From Amphimedon queenslandica (Eukaryota; Porifera; Demospongiae; Haplosclerida; Niphatidae), in contig NW_003546243.1 of the NCBI RefSeq assembly GCF_000090795.2, positions 845,675 to 905,405 of the forward strand: 59,731 bases of DNA. Reading direction: 5' to 3'. Below are positions 23,197-33,305 of this stretch, piece by piece. The notes under the pieces are model-generated. The model was not told the origin of the DNA, made no database searches, and was given only the letters and a program-made list of their open reading frames with translations. Every line of letters starts with the position of its first letter. The first letter of the stretch is position 1. Both the position numbers and the translations under genes were made by a program.

Positions 23197-23633
23197 TAGT
23201 ATCGCAAATATCAATCAAGATCAAGATCACTAGAAGAGGAAGACCCTGACCCTGGTGTACAGTGATCTCTGATCAATGCTGATTCTGATCAAATATTGAT
23301 TCTATTTTAGTATTGTACTTTTGTTAGTTTCAAGAGGTTAGTTTTAAATTGGGTGCTTTGCTCCAGATTGGTGAGACTCGTGGCAAGGTACCGATACCTG
23401 TGAAGAAAGAAGAGAAGAAAGGAAAGATTGATGAGAGAGGGGGGAGGAAGATGGAGAGAGCATGGGTGCATAGTAAAATTGTGAGGCAGTCTGATGGAAA
23501 GAAGGTCACTGTTCAAATTAAAACAAAACTGAAACAAGTTAGAAGAAAACGTGTGCATAATATTATTCTTTCTTTTTTAATAGGCAGAGAAGTAATGACA
23601 CTAAAAGACAACAACCTGGTCACTCTATATTAG
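23197..23633 (+). pseudogene. BBS4 3'-end duplicate 2, truncated
   Basis: This third copy starts inside the equivalent of BBS4 exon 13 (TATCGCAAATATCAATC) and runs through exon 14 (from 23338). The exon-13 donor context is altered (CCTGGTGTACAG in place of CCCGAGGTACAG), and the exon-14 acceptor is followed by TTTCAAG instead of GTTCAAG. The tail is open to a stop at 23633 because the stop used in the parent gene is lost. It lacks all upstream exons and is a decaying fragment. Confidence 0.85.
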
Positions 23634-23847
23634 TAAATGATTTTCATTTCCAAAAAAAAATTTTAATGAATAAAGGTGCAATACATAAGGACAATTGCCT
23701 TCATTAAGTACTGTAGCCTGGTTAATATTATTATAGTTTAGATCTACATCCGTAATATAATCCTAGTAAAATCATACTACTGATACTAGTATAAACTTAT
23801 AGAGTGACATCACATTTGCAGTGCAGAAATTTCCCTCACTGGCTTTA

Positions 23848-24222
23848 ATGGCATCCAGTTTAACAGGTTGCAAAAACCATTGCATTGGTTGTTTTAGACA
23901 AGCTTTAGCTTGTTTCTCCTGCTGCCCTAGTTTCTCTGGCAAGGAAGATAGTTATTCGAGTTTCCAGTCTGCTGAAAATGGAGACCAAAAGGAAAGGGCG
24001 GACTCATCTTTGTCGAAGAGCGAAGAAGCAGAAACAACTCATTCTCTCACCAAAAATATGGTCTGTAGCACTATGCCAATGCCTCCAGGTGTCACAGTGG
24101 CTCTTCAAAGTACCGGTACTTCTGTAAGGAATGAGGATCCTGCTAGAATGGGTGGAACAACAACAACACTGTCCAGTGAGACGAACGAGAGGCAACCATC
24201 AGACTCATACACATACAATTAA
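23848..24222 (+). CDS. Small Cys-rich hypothetical protein, 124 aa
   Basis: A single open frame begins MASSLTGCKNHCIGCFRQ. It has nine cysteines in the first 40 residues, including CKNHC.GC and CFSCC, followed by a Ser/Thr-rich, probably disordered tail. Clustered N-terminal Cys could be palmitoylated or bind metal. It ends 62 bp from the convergent MRPL38 stop codon. Upstream at about 23820 is a possible splice acceptor (TTTGCAG), so a 5' exon may exist. No homologue is recognised, and this could be a chance ORF. Confidence 0.35.
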   Translation: MASSLTGCKNHCIGCFRQALACFSCCPSFSGKEDSYSSFQSAENGDQKERADSSLSKSEEAETTHSLTKNMVCSTMPMPPGVTVALQSTGTSVRNEDPARMGGTTTTLSSETNERQPSDSYTYN

Positions 24223-24284
24223 AGATAAATCATTTCTTATATTATTTAATTTATTATTATTATTAATACTAATAATAACAATAA

Positions 24285-25808
24285 CTATTGTTGTTGTTGT
24301 TGTAGTGCCTGTGGTGGTTGGGTTTGACAGGTAGCAATTAGATCCCTGTAATACTGAGACCGCGTCTCCTTTACTAACTTCATTTTCGATTGACGAGGAG
24401 TGTCTGTCTTCTCTACTCCATACACAGGCTCTGCCATACCTAAAAGAGAGAGAGAAAGGAGAAATTGACATTACATGTCTCATACCTAGTGTATTGTGAT
24501 AAGTTTTTTGAACAGATTGATCCCAGATTGTCTGAAAGAAACAAAAAGTGAATGGAGAGAGAGTAGGATGAGATGATAACAACTGATGGGTGCTGAAACT
24601 CCTCTCATCCAACCTAATAAAACAAAGAGAGAACATCGTCGCACATAAATATCGCTTGACTTGCCAGGATCCTGTCCTTTTTAAAGACTCAAAAGATAGA
24701 GTTTCTTTATGTTGGAAGAGCGAGAATATAATTCTATGGACTCCAGTCCCTTGTGGTGGTATTGGAGGAAGGTATGGAGTTAGAGTATCACCTGATTGTA
24801 TGCCCTCTCCAGCTGGAATATTCCCACTACAGAAAATAAAATTAACAAATGCTGATGTGCTTATTTTGCAATGAATGTATGTTTAGCTAAAGGTTATTAT
24901 TGTCCTAATGTATGACTGTACATGTACTATTCCTTATTCTCTCTCTCTCTCTTTCCTTCCTCACATCATCCAGTGAAGCAATTCAAAGTTGCTATCAGTC
25001 AGGTGTCCATCAGGATTACTCATAACTAGTGTCCAGTAGCCATTTCTTTCAACGGAGGATGAAGGAAGACTAACCACTGGCTCATTTAGTGTCTATGTAC
25101 AAGAATACACTATTCACTGATTACACTATTCACTGATCATTATTAGGTAAACAATGTTCATATTCATAACTTTAAAATTTGTTGCTTAAATCAGCTCAAA
25201 CTTAACTTCTAGTCTTCTACATAGCATAAGAAGTTTTAAGAATATTAAAAATGTAATAAAAAATTGAGGATTATTTCGGAGCCAATTTTCAAAAAATAAT
25301 GGTATTTCTGCAGATTTTACTTTTTCTGGATGAACAATGTTTCCATGTCTTATCTGGTTTGTTTCGTAAGCCACACCCATGAATCCAAGGGGATGAAACA
25401 TTTGCTTGTACACGTCACTAAAAATATTAAAATGGTGTCCCGTCCTCTGTAGGTGTACCAGCCCATGCTCTTCTTTCCAGTCCTCTTTTACTGTAGGTAA
25501 TGGAACACGTACTAGTGGGTGGAGCCTAGTAAAACCACACCCACCACAATTATCAGCGTTACTAACATTTCATTCTCCTTGAAGCTCGTTCTAGTTTAGG
25601 ATCGGACCGATTCCTGTTAAGGACTTCCTTTCTTTTAAGTCTTTCTTTCTTTGACGTTCCACGCATCAAGAAACTGTTAGCAACTAGGTTAGAAAAAAAT
25701 TATAAAATTAAAGACTGAAAATAATAACAAACAAGAAAAAGAATACAAAAATTCCTTACAATCTGAAGCATTACGAGGTAGAAATAAGCACTTTGTCAAA
25801 CGTGGCAT
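24285..25808 (-). CDS. MRPL38: Mitochondrial ribosomal protein L38 (PEBP fold), 326 aa
   Basis: Six exons: 25760-25808, 25567-25683, 25321-25511, 24965-25092, 24486-24826, 24285-24439; total 981 bp in frame. The PEBP-like core is visible: YWTLVMSNPDGHLTDSNFELLHW, then NIPAGEGI, LTPYLPPIPPQGTGVHR and FFQTIWDQSVQKTY. These match the MRPL38 pattern (WTLLLTSLDGHLL...LHWLLTNIPG...YLPPFPARGSGIHR). The N-terminus MPRLTKCLFLPRNASD is basic and could be a mitochondrial presequence. The protein belongs to the large mitoribosomal subunit. It ends in five Gln from a CAA run. A 47-nt stretch in exon 5 looks like a tiny intron (GTCAAG...TATTAG), but splicing it would break the frame, so it is kept as coding. 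Confidence 0.9.
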
Positions 25809-25931
25809 GAAAGCTTTGCTAATTTGCTTTATACCTCGTTTTATACAACAGTTTGGACAGCAAGTTACACGTGAGATGATCTGAGAGATGTGTGGCTTTC
25901 ATGAAGGCCACACCTAGTCTGAGTAGTCAAT
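25809..25931. promoter_or_regulatory. Bidirectional promoter region MRPL38/STMP1
   Basis: The 123 bp between the divergent start codons contain a CACGTGAG motif near 25868. Both genes encode mitochondrial proteins, so a shared promoter would give co-expression; this is inferred from geometry only. Confidence 0.5.
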
Positions 25932-26755
25932 ATGGTGAAGCCAGGATTGATTCATTGGATTGTAAGCTGATGATGTTCTAATAAAATTATTACTTCATTT
26001 AGGCTGGTTTGGGCTTAGGGGGCATTTCTGGTGTTTATCTGGCACAAAACTATCAGGTAAAGCTAACAACTGAGGACTCAATTGGAATAATAACATATTA
26101 TCACCAGGGTTTTGATACAAAACATGCTCAGAACATAGATATCTATGCTCAAAACATGTATAAAATAGAAAATTCTCTCCTAAATAGTTTTGATAAATTT
26201 TGGCCTGGGGCCACATATGACTAATTTTGGAGCAACTTTAAAACTTTGTAAAAAATCCAGATTTTATTGGAATCAGCTCAAACTTTCTACACAAAATATA
26301 AACATGTGTATGTATCAGGAAAAATTATTAAAATGGGGAAGTATCTCCTTTTCATTTTTGGCAAAATTTAGCCAAACCCCTGTACTATAGTACAGGGACG
26401 TTAACTTAATTTTGGGGCAACTTTAAAAATTTGTAAAAAATCTAGATTTGATTGGAATCAGTTTAAACTTTCTATGCAATTTAAGAACATGTACCTGCAT
26501 AAAAAAAAATTATAAAAATGGAGAATTTTTTCTTTTTCATTTTTGGTAAAATTTAGTATACCATAGTACAGGGACTTTGGGATAATTTTGAACCACCTTT
26601 AAACAATGCATGCTCTTCTTTGACTGCAGCTCCCACTAATGAGTGACCTGTTTGATCGTCTGTCCAAGTTTGTATCTTCATTTGAAAAGGGTACCAACAG
26701 CAGCAGCAGTAATAATGACAGTATAGAGGGACGTGGTGGACCAAACAAACCTTAA
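25932..26755 (+). CDS. STMP1: Short transmembrane mitochondrial protein 1 homologue, 69 aa
   Basis: Three small exons, 25932-25961, 26003-26056 and 26630-26755, sum to 210 bp in frame. The product starts MVKPGLIHWI and has one hydrophobic segment followed by GVYLAQNYQLP, the signature of STMP1/C7orf73 microproteins (vertebrate GMYLAQNY). Vertebrate STMP1 (47 aa) sits in the inner mitochondrial membrane near complex III. The sponge form has a longer Ser/Asn-rich C-terminus. Intron 2 contains satellite repeats. Such short genes are easily missed by automatic annotation. Confidence 0.88.
26215..26600 (-). repeat. Intronic satellite copy of the ~180-bp family (reverse orientation)
   Basis: Two units are seen as TTGGAATCAGCTCAAACTTT near 26268 and a related line near 26450. 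One complete CCCTGTACTATAGTACAGGG palindrome is present near 26377. It fills most of STMP1 intron 2. Confidence 0.85.
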
Positions 26756-27202
26756 GCAACAGTTTACTGTATTGATGCTATTTCATAATTATCACCTGTT
26801 ATTAATTGTTTTGTAACTGTGTATTAGTTACACTGTCTGTGGAAATGATTATAATTTTTTAAAACTGTTTAGTTATCAAAGTCTTGATGCATGCTTATGC
26901 ACATTTTGATAATCTGATTGATAGTTTTTGTATTGAGTTACCCTCAACCTCAGTTTATAAAGCAATGAAGAGCTATTGTTATGTTGGCACTGATGATCTT
27001 GCTACTTTAATTGATGCACTTGATTGCAGGATGTTTACCATGCAGCATTTTGCATTTGCAAAACAATTATAGCTAGATTAATCCTTCTATTAATAAGTTG
27101 GAAGTAAGTTGTTAAAAAGATGATACTGAGGAGAGAACAGAAAGAAAGAAAAAAGAACAAAGGAAAGTGATAAATGAACTAAATGAAATCAAATCAAAAT
27201 AA
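26756..27202. other. Convergent 3' region between STMP1 and the 1010-aa gene
   Basis: AT-rich sequence probably holding both 3' UTRs. A 62-codon ORF (26884-27072) has no supporting features. Confidence 0.5.
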
Positions 27203-30200
27203 TTATAATAGTTTAGTCCAACGAGCTAGCCAGTACGGTAATAGCCAAGGGGCAGGATCCATTTCATTGCTTGATCCTTCAGAATCAAGTTGAAAGGGAT
27301 TAGAATTCCAACGAAGCTGAGTTCGTTCATTAGGAGGTAATACTCTAACTGACTGAATACCACTACGATAGTACCTGGAATTGAAGAGCAAGAGAAAAAG
27401 TGAAGTTTTAGAAGTTAGCTATAACATCGATGCTCTTAATAGAAATAGCTACTCAATTTTAGCTAGCTATAATAATTACCTGTCCTGTTCAGGATCCAAA
27501 TGAATGTCAAGACGATGAGAATTAGTCGTGGGCCATTGAACAAGATCAAGTGGCCATTCACGTAAACTCCAAACTAGTTTCTCTATTAACTCGGTATTAT
27601 TCTGACCTAAAGAAAAGGAAGCAATAGATGAATATCAATGTGTCTGTACCTGTAGCGAATGAGTATATGCCAGTCCAAGCCGAACTCTTTTCTCTCTTTA
27701 CAGAGTCCCAGGCTTGCTTTAAGCTCAGCTGACCCAAACTCAATGCATCTTCTAGTGGAAACTCTTTATCTTGCTGGTGGCTCAGCTTCTACAAACAACA
27801 TAATAATAAGACAAGTACTCATCCTCTCCACTCACTTTTAACGTATAGAAATATACAAAATATTGCATGAAAGCTAGCTCATCGTCTGAGAAATTGAAAT
27901 CTCTAGGGAACGTTATCTTTTGGTTGATCATATTAAGACCGTAACCATGAGTATCAACCAGCTCCTAAAAATAAAATATAATGATAGCAACACACACACA
28001 CACATTCATGAATCTATAAGAAACTAAGTGCAACATCAAAGGATTACTGCATGGTAAAGTTTACCTGCCATGCTTCTATGTAGTCTTTTTTCATAGTCAT
28101 TCTATAGGCAGACATTAATCCACTTAATATCTCAAGTGAGTTCAGTCCACGCTCATCGGCCCATGACTGATTGTAATTGAGTTGATCTGGTGACCACACA
28201 CCCCATCTAGTGGTACGATTAGTGACATCAACTAGTGTGTAGTTATTTGACTTTATGTAACCTACAAAAAAAATAATTTAAGGTTTAATTTAATCACACA
28301 AAACTCTTGTTTAAACAGTTACAAAAGGTTATTTATACTATACTACCGTTTTCTACACCATAGTATTCTAAAATAATTATTCTTGAATAATTTAATAAAA
28401 CTCTTGTATTATTACACTCTTTTAAAAGAATTACCTTACAAGAGACACAAAGTCAGACACTCAAACAACAGCATATTGTTCATTAACAGGTTCAACAGGT
28501 TTGTATGACTGGTTTAACCTGTTACTAACTATAATATAACTTTTAAAAACCAAATCAGTATATAAAGACTAGCAGAGTTGAGAAATAGCAGTCTTCAATC
28601 TCTCAGTCTCTCTCTCTTAGTCTCTTTCTCTTCCAATGAGGTTACTAGTTGTGTGTTCAGTGTTGCTCTCAATACTGACACTAGCTGCAGCTATACCATT
28701 AAAGAATAACACCAACACTGGACTGTCCTGCAACTATAAACAAGCCTATGTTGAAGTGTTGCGTGGTAGAGATGGTCGTGATGGAAGAGATGGAGTGAAA
28801 GGAGAGAGAGGAGATAAGGGAGAAAGAGGAGATAAGGGAGAGAAAGGAGAGAAAGGTGATACTGGACCTGCAGGACCAGCTGGTCCTAACAGTGGTGGAG
28901 TAGTGTACACTCGTTGGGGAAAGAAGTCCTGTCCTACTGGAGCTGAACTACTGTATGAGGGAATAACTGGAGGTGGTTACTATGAAAATTCAGGAGGAGG
29001 AGCTAACTACGTCTGTTTACCAAAGGATCCTCAATATAATAGTACACATGAGCCTCCTGATTATTCTCTAATGTATGGTACAGAATATGAAAGTGCTAAT
29101 GGTATATTTCCAGGAAAGAATCAACACAATGCTCCTTGTGCAGTATGCTATGCATCCAGCAGGAGCACTAAACTAATGATTCCTGCTAGAACCAGCTGTC
29201 CTTCATCATGGACTATAGAATATAAAGGATATCTGATGGCTGAACATTATTCTTTCAAGAATAATAAAGTCTATGAGTGTGTTGACGAAAGTCCCGAATC
29301 TATTGATGGAAGTGAGACTGCTACTTTGTCTGCTCATTTCTACTTTATCCGTACAACCTGTACTGGTCTACCTTGTCCACCTTATGTTAACAAAAGAGCT
29401 ATTACTTGTGTTGTGTGCACCAAGTAACTAAGAGGTTTATTATCTACTTGAAACAATTTCAAACATACATTGTAGCTACTTAGTTTTTTTGGTTAGGTAG
29501 TTTGAACTAGTAGAACATTCTATGCTGCTTAACTGTATTCTGTATTAGTTAGTGAATTTTTTGTGATTTCCTTTACAGTGAATTTAAATTTTAGCAATAA
29601 AATTGATGCAGCTATTCACTGCAGGCAAGCTAAGTGCACAAGGAAAATAATTATTATAGAGCACAATGCACATGTACAATACATGCACCAATAATACTAA
29701 TAAAGGAAATAAGTAATTACATCTAAGTATAGGAATAATGTTGCCACATGTATGCATGACTTACTGATAATACTGTCCAGTGTTGAAGCTACATTCATCC
29801 TCTCATTAAGAGTTTCAGCAACCAAATCATACACTAAAGTATATGCGAATATATGACCGGCAATCTATGAAAATAAGAAAAAATAATGGCACTTTAAAAT
29901 AAAGAAAATAATACCTCGTCAGAGCTTGTGTCTCCCTTCCAAAGCCAGCCAGGATTAGTAACTGATGCATGCCAATCATCCCCAATGCTACCAGTGTCAT
30001 TGTCATCTTCTCTAACAACAGAGCGAGCTGGTAAACCTGAAACACCAGTCACTTCTATTAGGAACTTCATTCCCGTGTAGAGTGACCAGGCGTTTCTCTT
30101 TGCCTCCTCTATACCAGTCGCTTTGTAGCGGAGTGCTTCAGCTGCCACTGACCAAGAGGTCCATAGTCCATCATTATCAGTTGGCACTGGTTCACATGTG

Positions 30201-33139
30201 ATAACAGTATAATTATCAAGAGGACAATCAGCAGTAAGACCTAAAAATAATATGAACAATGTAAAAATTTAATTTTTTGATTTTGATAAATTAGTGGCCA
30301 TGTGACGTTAATTTTGAGTATGCACATACAATGTAAGCAGCATAAAATGGCGGCTCTGTTTTCAAATGGTTTAAGTCTTCATCTTCCTTACCTGGTTCTC
30401 TAGTGTGTCTTGACAACATGTCTTGATAATGTCCTGCTTTCCTCTCCAGCGTCCATTCTTCTCCTCTTAGGACAGCGATCCCTCCATCACTCACTATCAC
30501 AAACACATCTCCGTACAAACTGCTAGCTCCACTAACACCTTTCCCTGGCAACCAGCGAGGACCGTAATGATAATCAACAAAACGGGAGTTACCCATATCA
30601 AAGAGACTATACCCTTTACCAGTACCGACTAGTAGTGTTCCACCACAGGACTTCACTCTAGGGAGAATCAGAGGGCGGAGAAGAGGAGGATTTAGAATAG
30701 CAAGGGGTAGGTAATGAAGGGTAAGGATGTTTCCGTATGGTAGTCCTTCGCGAGGTCCGAGTCTTTGAAAAGTATAATTAACAAAAAGTCTACTCAGTGA
30801 AACGTTATTACCAATATATAAATCCCCTGATGGCACGAATGTTAGTGAAGTGGGCGGGCCATCAACCACACCCCCAAGCCCATCCTCCCATTTTGAAATC
30901 CACTCAAACCAGACTCGACTACCATCGTAAAAATAAAGTTTCTCGTTTGTGCCGATAACTAAAAGTCCAAAACCGCACCCATCGCCAGTCCCGTTATAGG
31001 CTCCGCCCCCTCCATTATAACTAATGTCTAAACACTGATAACTTGACGAGGGGCTCAACCAAAACGTCTTGCTTTTGAAACCACGCCCACAATAATCTCT
31101 ACCTAAACCATGCCCATAATGAACTCCGCCTAACCCAGCCCTCCAGGCAAGTGAAATAACAGGCTCGTCGATATCAAGAACAGGAACAACAGCCGTCTCG
31201 TTGTCCTCTGATAAATGGGTGGAGGTTGTATTGAGTGCAAACAGGCCTCCATCGGTACCGATCCAAAGTACCCTGTCATTGGTTGACAGTACTGTTGAGG
31301 TTATGACGGTATTGCTAGCGTTTACATAATCAATGGACCAGTACTGGGATATGTCACAACTAAAAGAATAACAACAGAAAAGAATAAGCAACACTCAAGG
31401 TTTAGAAAACAAAAATATAACTAACATTGCGTTATGTTGAGGCTTTCTATGCTAAGTATAAAAGTTATTCAGTTTCAACTTTCAAGCTTTTTAAAGCAAT
31501 AGACATCTGAAAAAATGGTTCAGAATTTTTTGACACAAGCATCTAGTTACACTTGTATTTACATTCACAATGAATTTGATACCATCCCTGCATATTTACT
31601 AATACTATAAAGTATACATGTACATGTAGTAACTAATATGTACACATTCGCTTCACATTCACTACTATTCCATAGAGTACAATGCTTGGACTTACTCTTC
31701 AGTTGATGACCGGCTGCAGTTCAACAGGACAACCTCATACGGTGATATAAGATACAAGTTCTCCTTATCAAGGAGGGTCAGGTACGTATTATTAGTAATG
31801 TTTAAATCAAGATTGTCACTCATGTTCAAAAACTGAACGCTTTCAGGAGAAGAACTCCCAAATCCTAACACAAAGTAAAGACTCGTCGAGTCCAAAAGCC
31901 AGACTCCTTCCTGTCCGTCAATATACCCTCCTACAACCTGTCGAATTGTGTCGACACGTTCCGGTAATTTCGGCCAGTCGGCAAACTGCTCAAAGTCATA
32001 GGCCCACCTCTGTGATATCCATTCTGTGTACGGGTTGTCATAGAAACGAACAGGAGGTAAGTGGAGAGTAGGCTATGGGGAGAGAAAATAGAGACAGAGA
32101 GAGAAAGAGAAGTGGTTCTAAAAACATGCATACATGTATGTACATAATTTACATAATTACATGTAAAATTCCCAACAGAGATCACAGTAACTAATAGTGA
32201 CAGAGATTGTACATGAATTCAACAGCCAAGAAATTACAAGCAGAGAATAGTAGGAAAGGAAGAGGACAAGCTTAATTCCAACTTTCAGTAGAGACATTAG
32301 CTCATAATGCAAGCAGCTGCAATTTTAGCCTCAATAGATCAATAGATAACAATAAGACAAGAGTCTACCATATTGAATGACATTTTAAGACTAACACATA
32401 CAATACACAGCACCAGGTGCTGCCATAAACCTTGTGGTGCTACTCCTATAGTTTGGCACTGATCGAATGAGAAAGCAAAAAGAATCTTTAATTTCAACGC
32501 ACAATCAAAAAAGAATTTACAAGTATGATGATTATAGTAATGCAAGCATAAAGGAATTCTTGCTGCATTAGAGAAGTTACATGCAATATTTATAAAATTA
32601 ACAGAATGTACACATACATGTAGGAGTCTAAACTCTCTTACTTTAGATGGCTTATAGGGAGGTGGTGTCTCTGGCATTAGATAAAGCTCATTTGGTCCAT
32701 ATATAGCAATATAAAGGGCCGATACAAGGAGACAGGCCAGGAGGTAAAGGACAACAAATATCTTGCAAAAGCAAGTCCCGGTTATTTTAACGTTACTCAT
32801 ACAGGAAACTTCATCATCTATTTCATCATCATCTTCTACTAGGGGAGCTGGAGATGAACTGGCCAGCCATTTCCTTAGCATTAGTTCTTTATCCTCCATC
32901 TCTCCTGCCACATCTCTTTCACCATTTAGTACTATGAAAGAGACTTTCTCTTCTTTAATCAGCTCTTCATCACACCCGGCCGGACTCTCTTCCTTATCTA
33001 TGAGAGGCTTGTAAGCAACGTCCTCTATCGTGTTCCCCTCGTTTTTAAACCTCTTTTTCGGCTCTTGAGAAAAAGGAGTCTCAGTTGATTCCATTTCCTC
33101 CTCCTTTGACAAGAGAAACAGTGTGGAATTGGCAGCCAT
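27203..33139 (-). CDS. Large type II membrane protein with beta-propeller-like and alpha-rich ectodomain, 1010 aa
   Basis: Ten exons: 32642-33139, 31696-32072, 30392-31359, 29915-30240, 29765-29864, 28065-28261, 27836-27964, 27650-27788, 27480-27606, 27203-27374; total 3033 bp in frame. Residues 1-130 are acidic and cytoplasmic in character. A single hydrophobic helix follows (FCKIFVVLYLLACLLVSALY), giving type II topology. The outer part begins with repeats such as VLWIGTDGGLFAL, GLLVIGTNEKLYF, GDLYIGNNVSLSR and GTLLVGTGKGYSLF, typical of Reg-prop/YWTD-like propeller blades. The last ~330 residues are helical, with DWHASVTNPGWLWKGDTSSD and FSDDELAFMQYFVYF, perhaps an alpha/alpha toroid as in some glycan-active enzymes. 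Many N-glycosylation sequons fit an extracellular location. I chose the Met at 33139; an upstream in-frame Met exists at 33211. No name can be given. Confidence 0.8.
28559..28567 (+). promoter_or_regulatory. TATA box of the short-chain collagen gene
   Basis: TATATAAAG lies 69 bp upstream of the collagen start codon, leaving about 30 bp to a likely start site near 28590 and a short CT-rich 5' UTR. This is one of few clear TATA boxes in the window and suits a highly expressed structural gene. Confidence 0.7.
28636..29427 (+). CDS. Spongin-type short-chain collagen, 263 aa, single exon
   Basis: The N-terminus MRLLVVCSVLLSILTLAAA is a clear signal peptide. A short collagenous segment of about fourteen Gly-X-Y triplets follows (GRDGRDGRDGVKGERGDKG... 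to GPAGPAGP). The C-terminal globular domain starts VVYTRWGKKSCP and contains GGGANYVCLP, CAVCYASS and CPPYV...ITCVVCTK, the conserved Cys-rich C-terminal domain of sponge short-chain (C4/spongin) collagens. The product is secreted and probably contributes to spongin or basement-type matrix. The gene has no intron, carries its own TATA box and an AATAAA at 29596, and lies wholly within an intron (28262-29764) of the opposite-strand 1010-aa gene. Confidence 0.95.
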   Translation: MRLLVVCSVLLSILTLAAAIPLKNNTNTGLSCNYKQAYVEVLRGRDGRDGRDGVKGERGDKGERGDKGEKGEKGDTGPAGPAGPNSGGVVYTRWGKKSCPTGAELLYEGITGGGYYENSGGGANYVCLPKDPQYNSTHEPPDYSLMYGTEYESANGIFPGKNQHNAPCAVCYASSRSTKLMIPARTSCPSSWTIEYKGYLMAEHYSFKNNKVYECVDESPESIDGSETATLSAHFYFIRTTCTGLPCPPYVNKRAITCVVCTK

Positions 33140-33305
33140 GTTCACTTGGGCGGATACAATAAAATAGGCGTGGTCACAACCAATTTTATTATTATTATTC
33201 ATGAGCAACAATTGAATTTCATTTCATGAAATCAAGACAGAGGAACACCCAAAAATAAATAAAATCTTATAAGACACAAGTTGCATTTTCAAGCCCTCGT
33301 AACAT

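Noticed and set aside
23848-24222. Small Cys-rich ORF as an antimicrobial or toxin-like peptide
   Set aside because: It has no signal peptide or regular disulfide pattern and a disordered tail; kept only as a low-confidence hypothetical.
26884-27072. 62-aa ORF
   Set aside because: It lies in the convergent 3' UTR region without conserved features or splice support.
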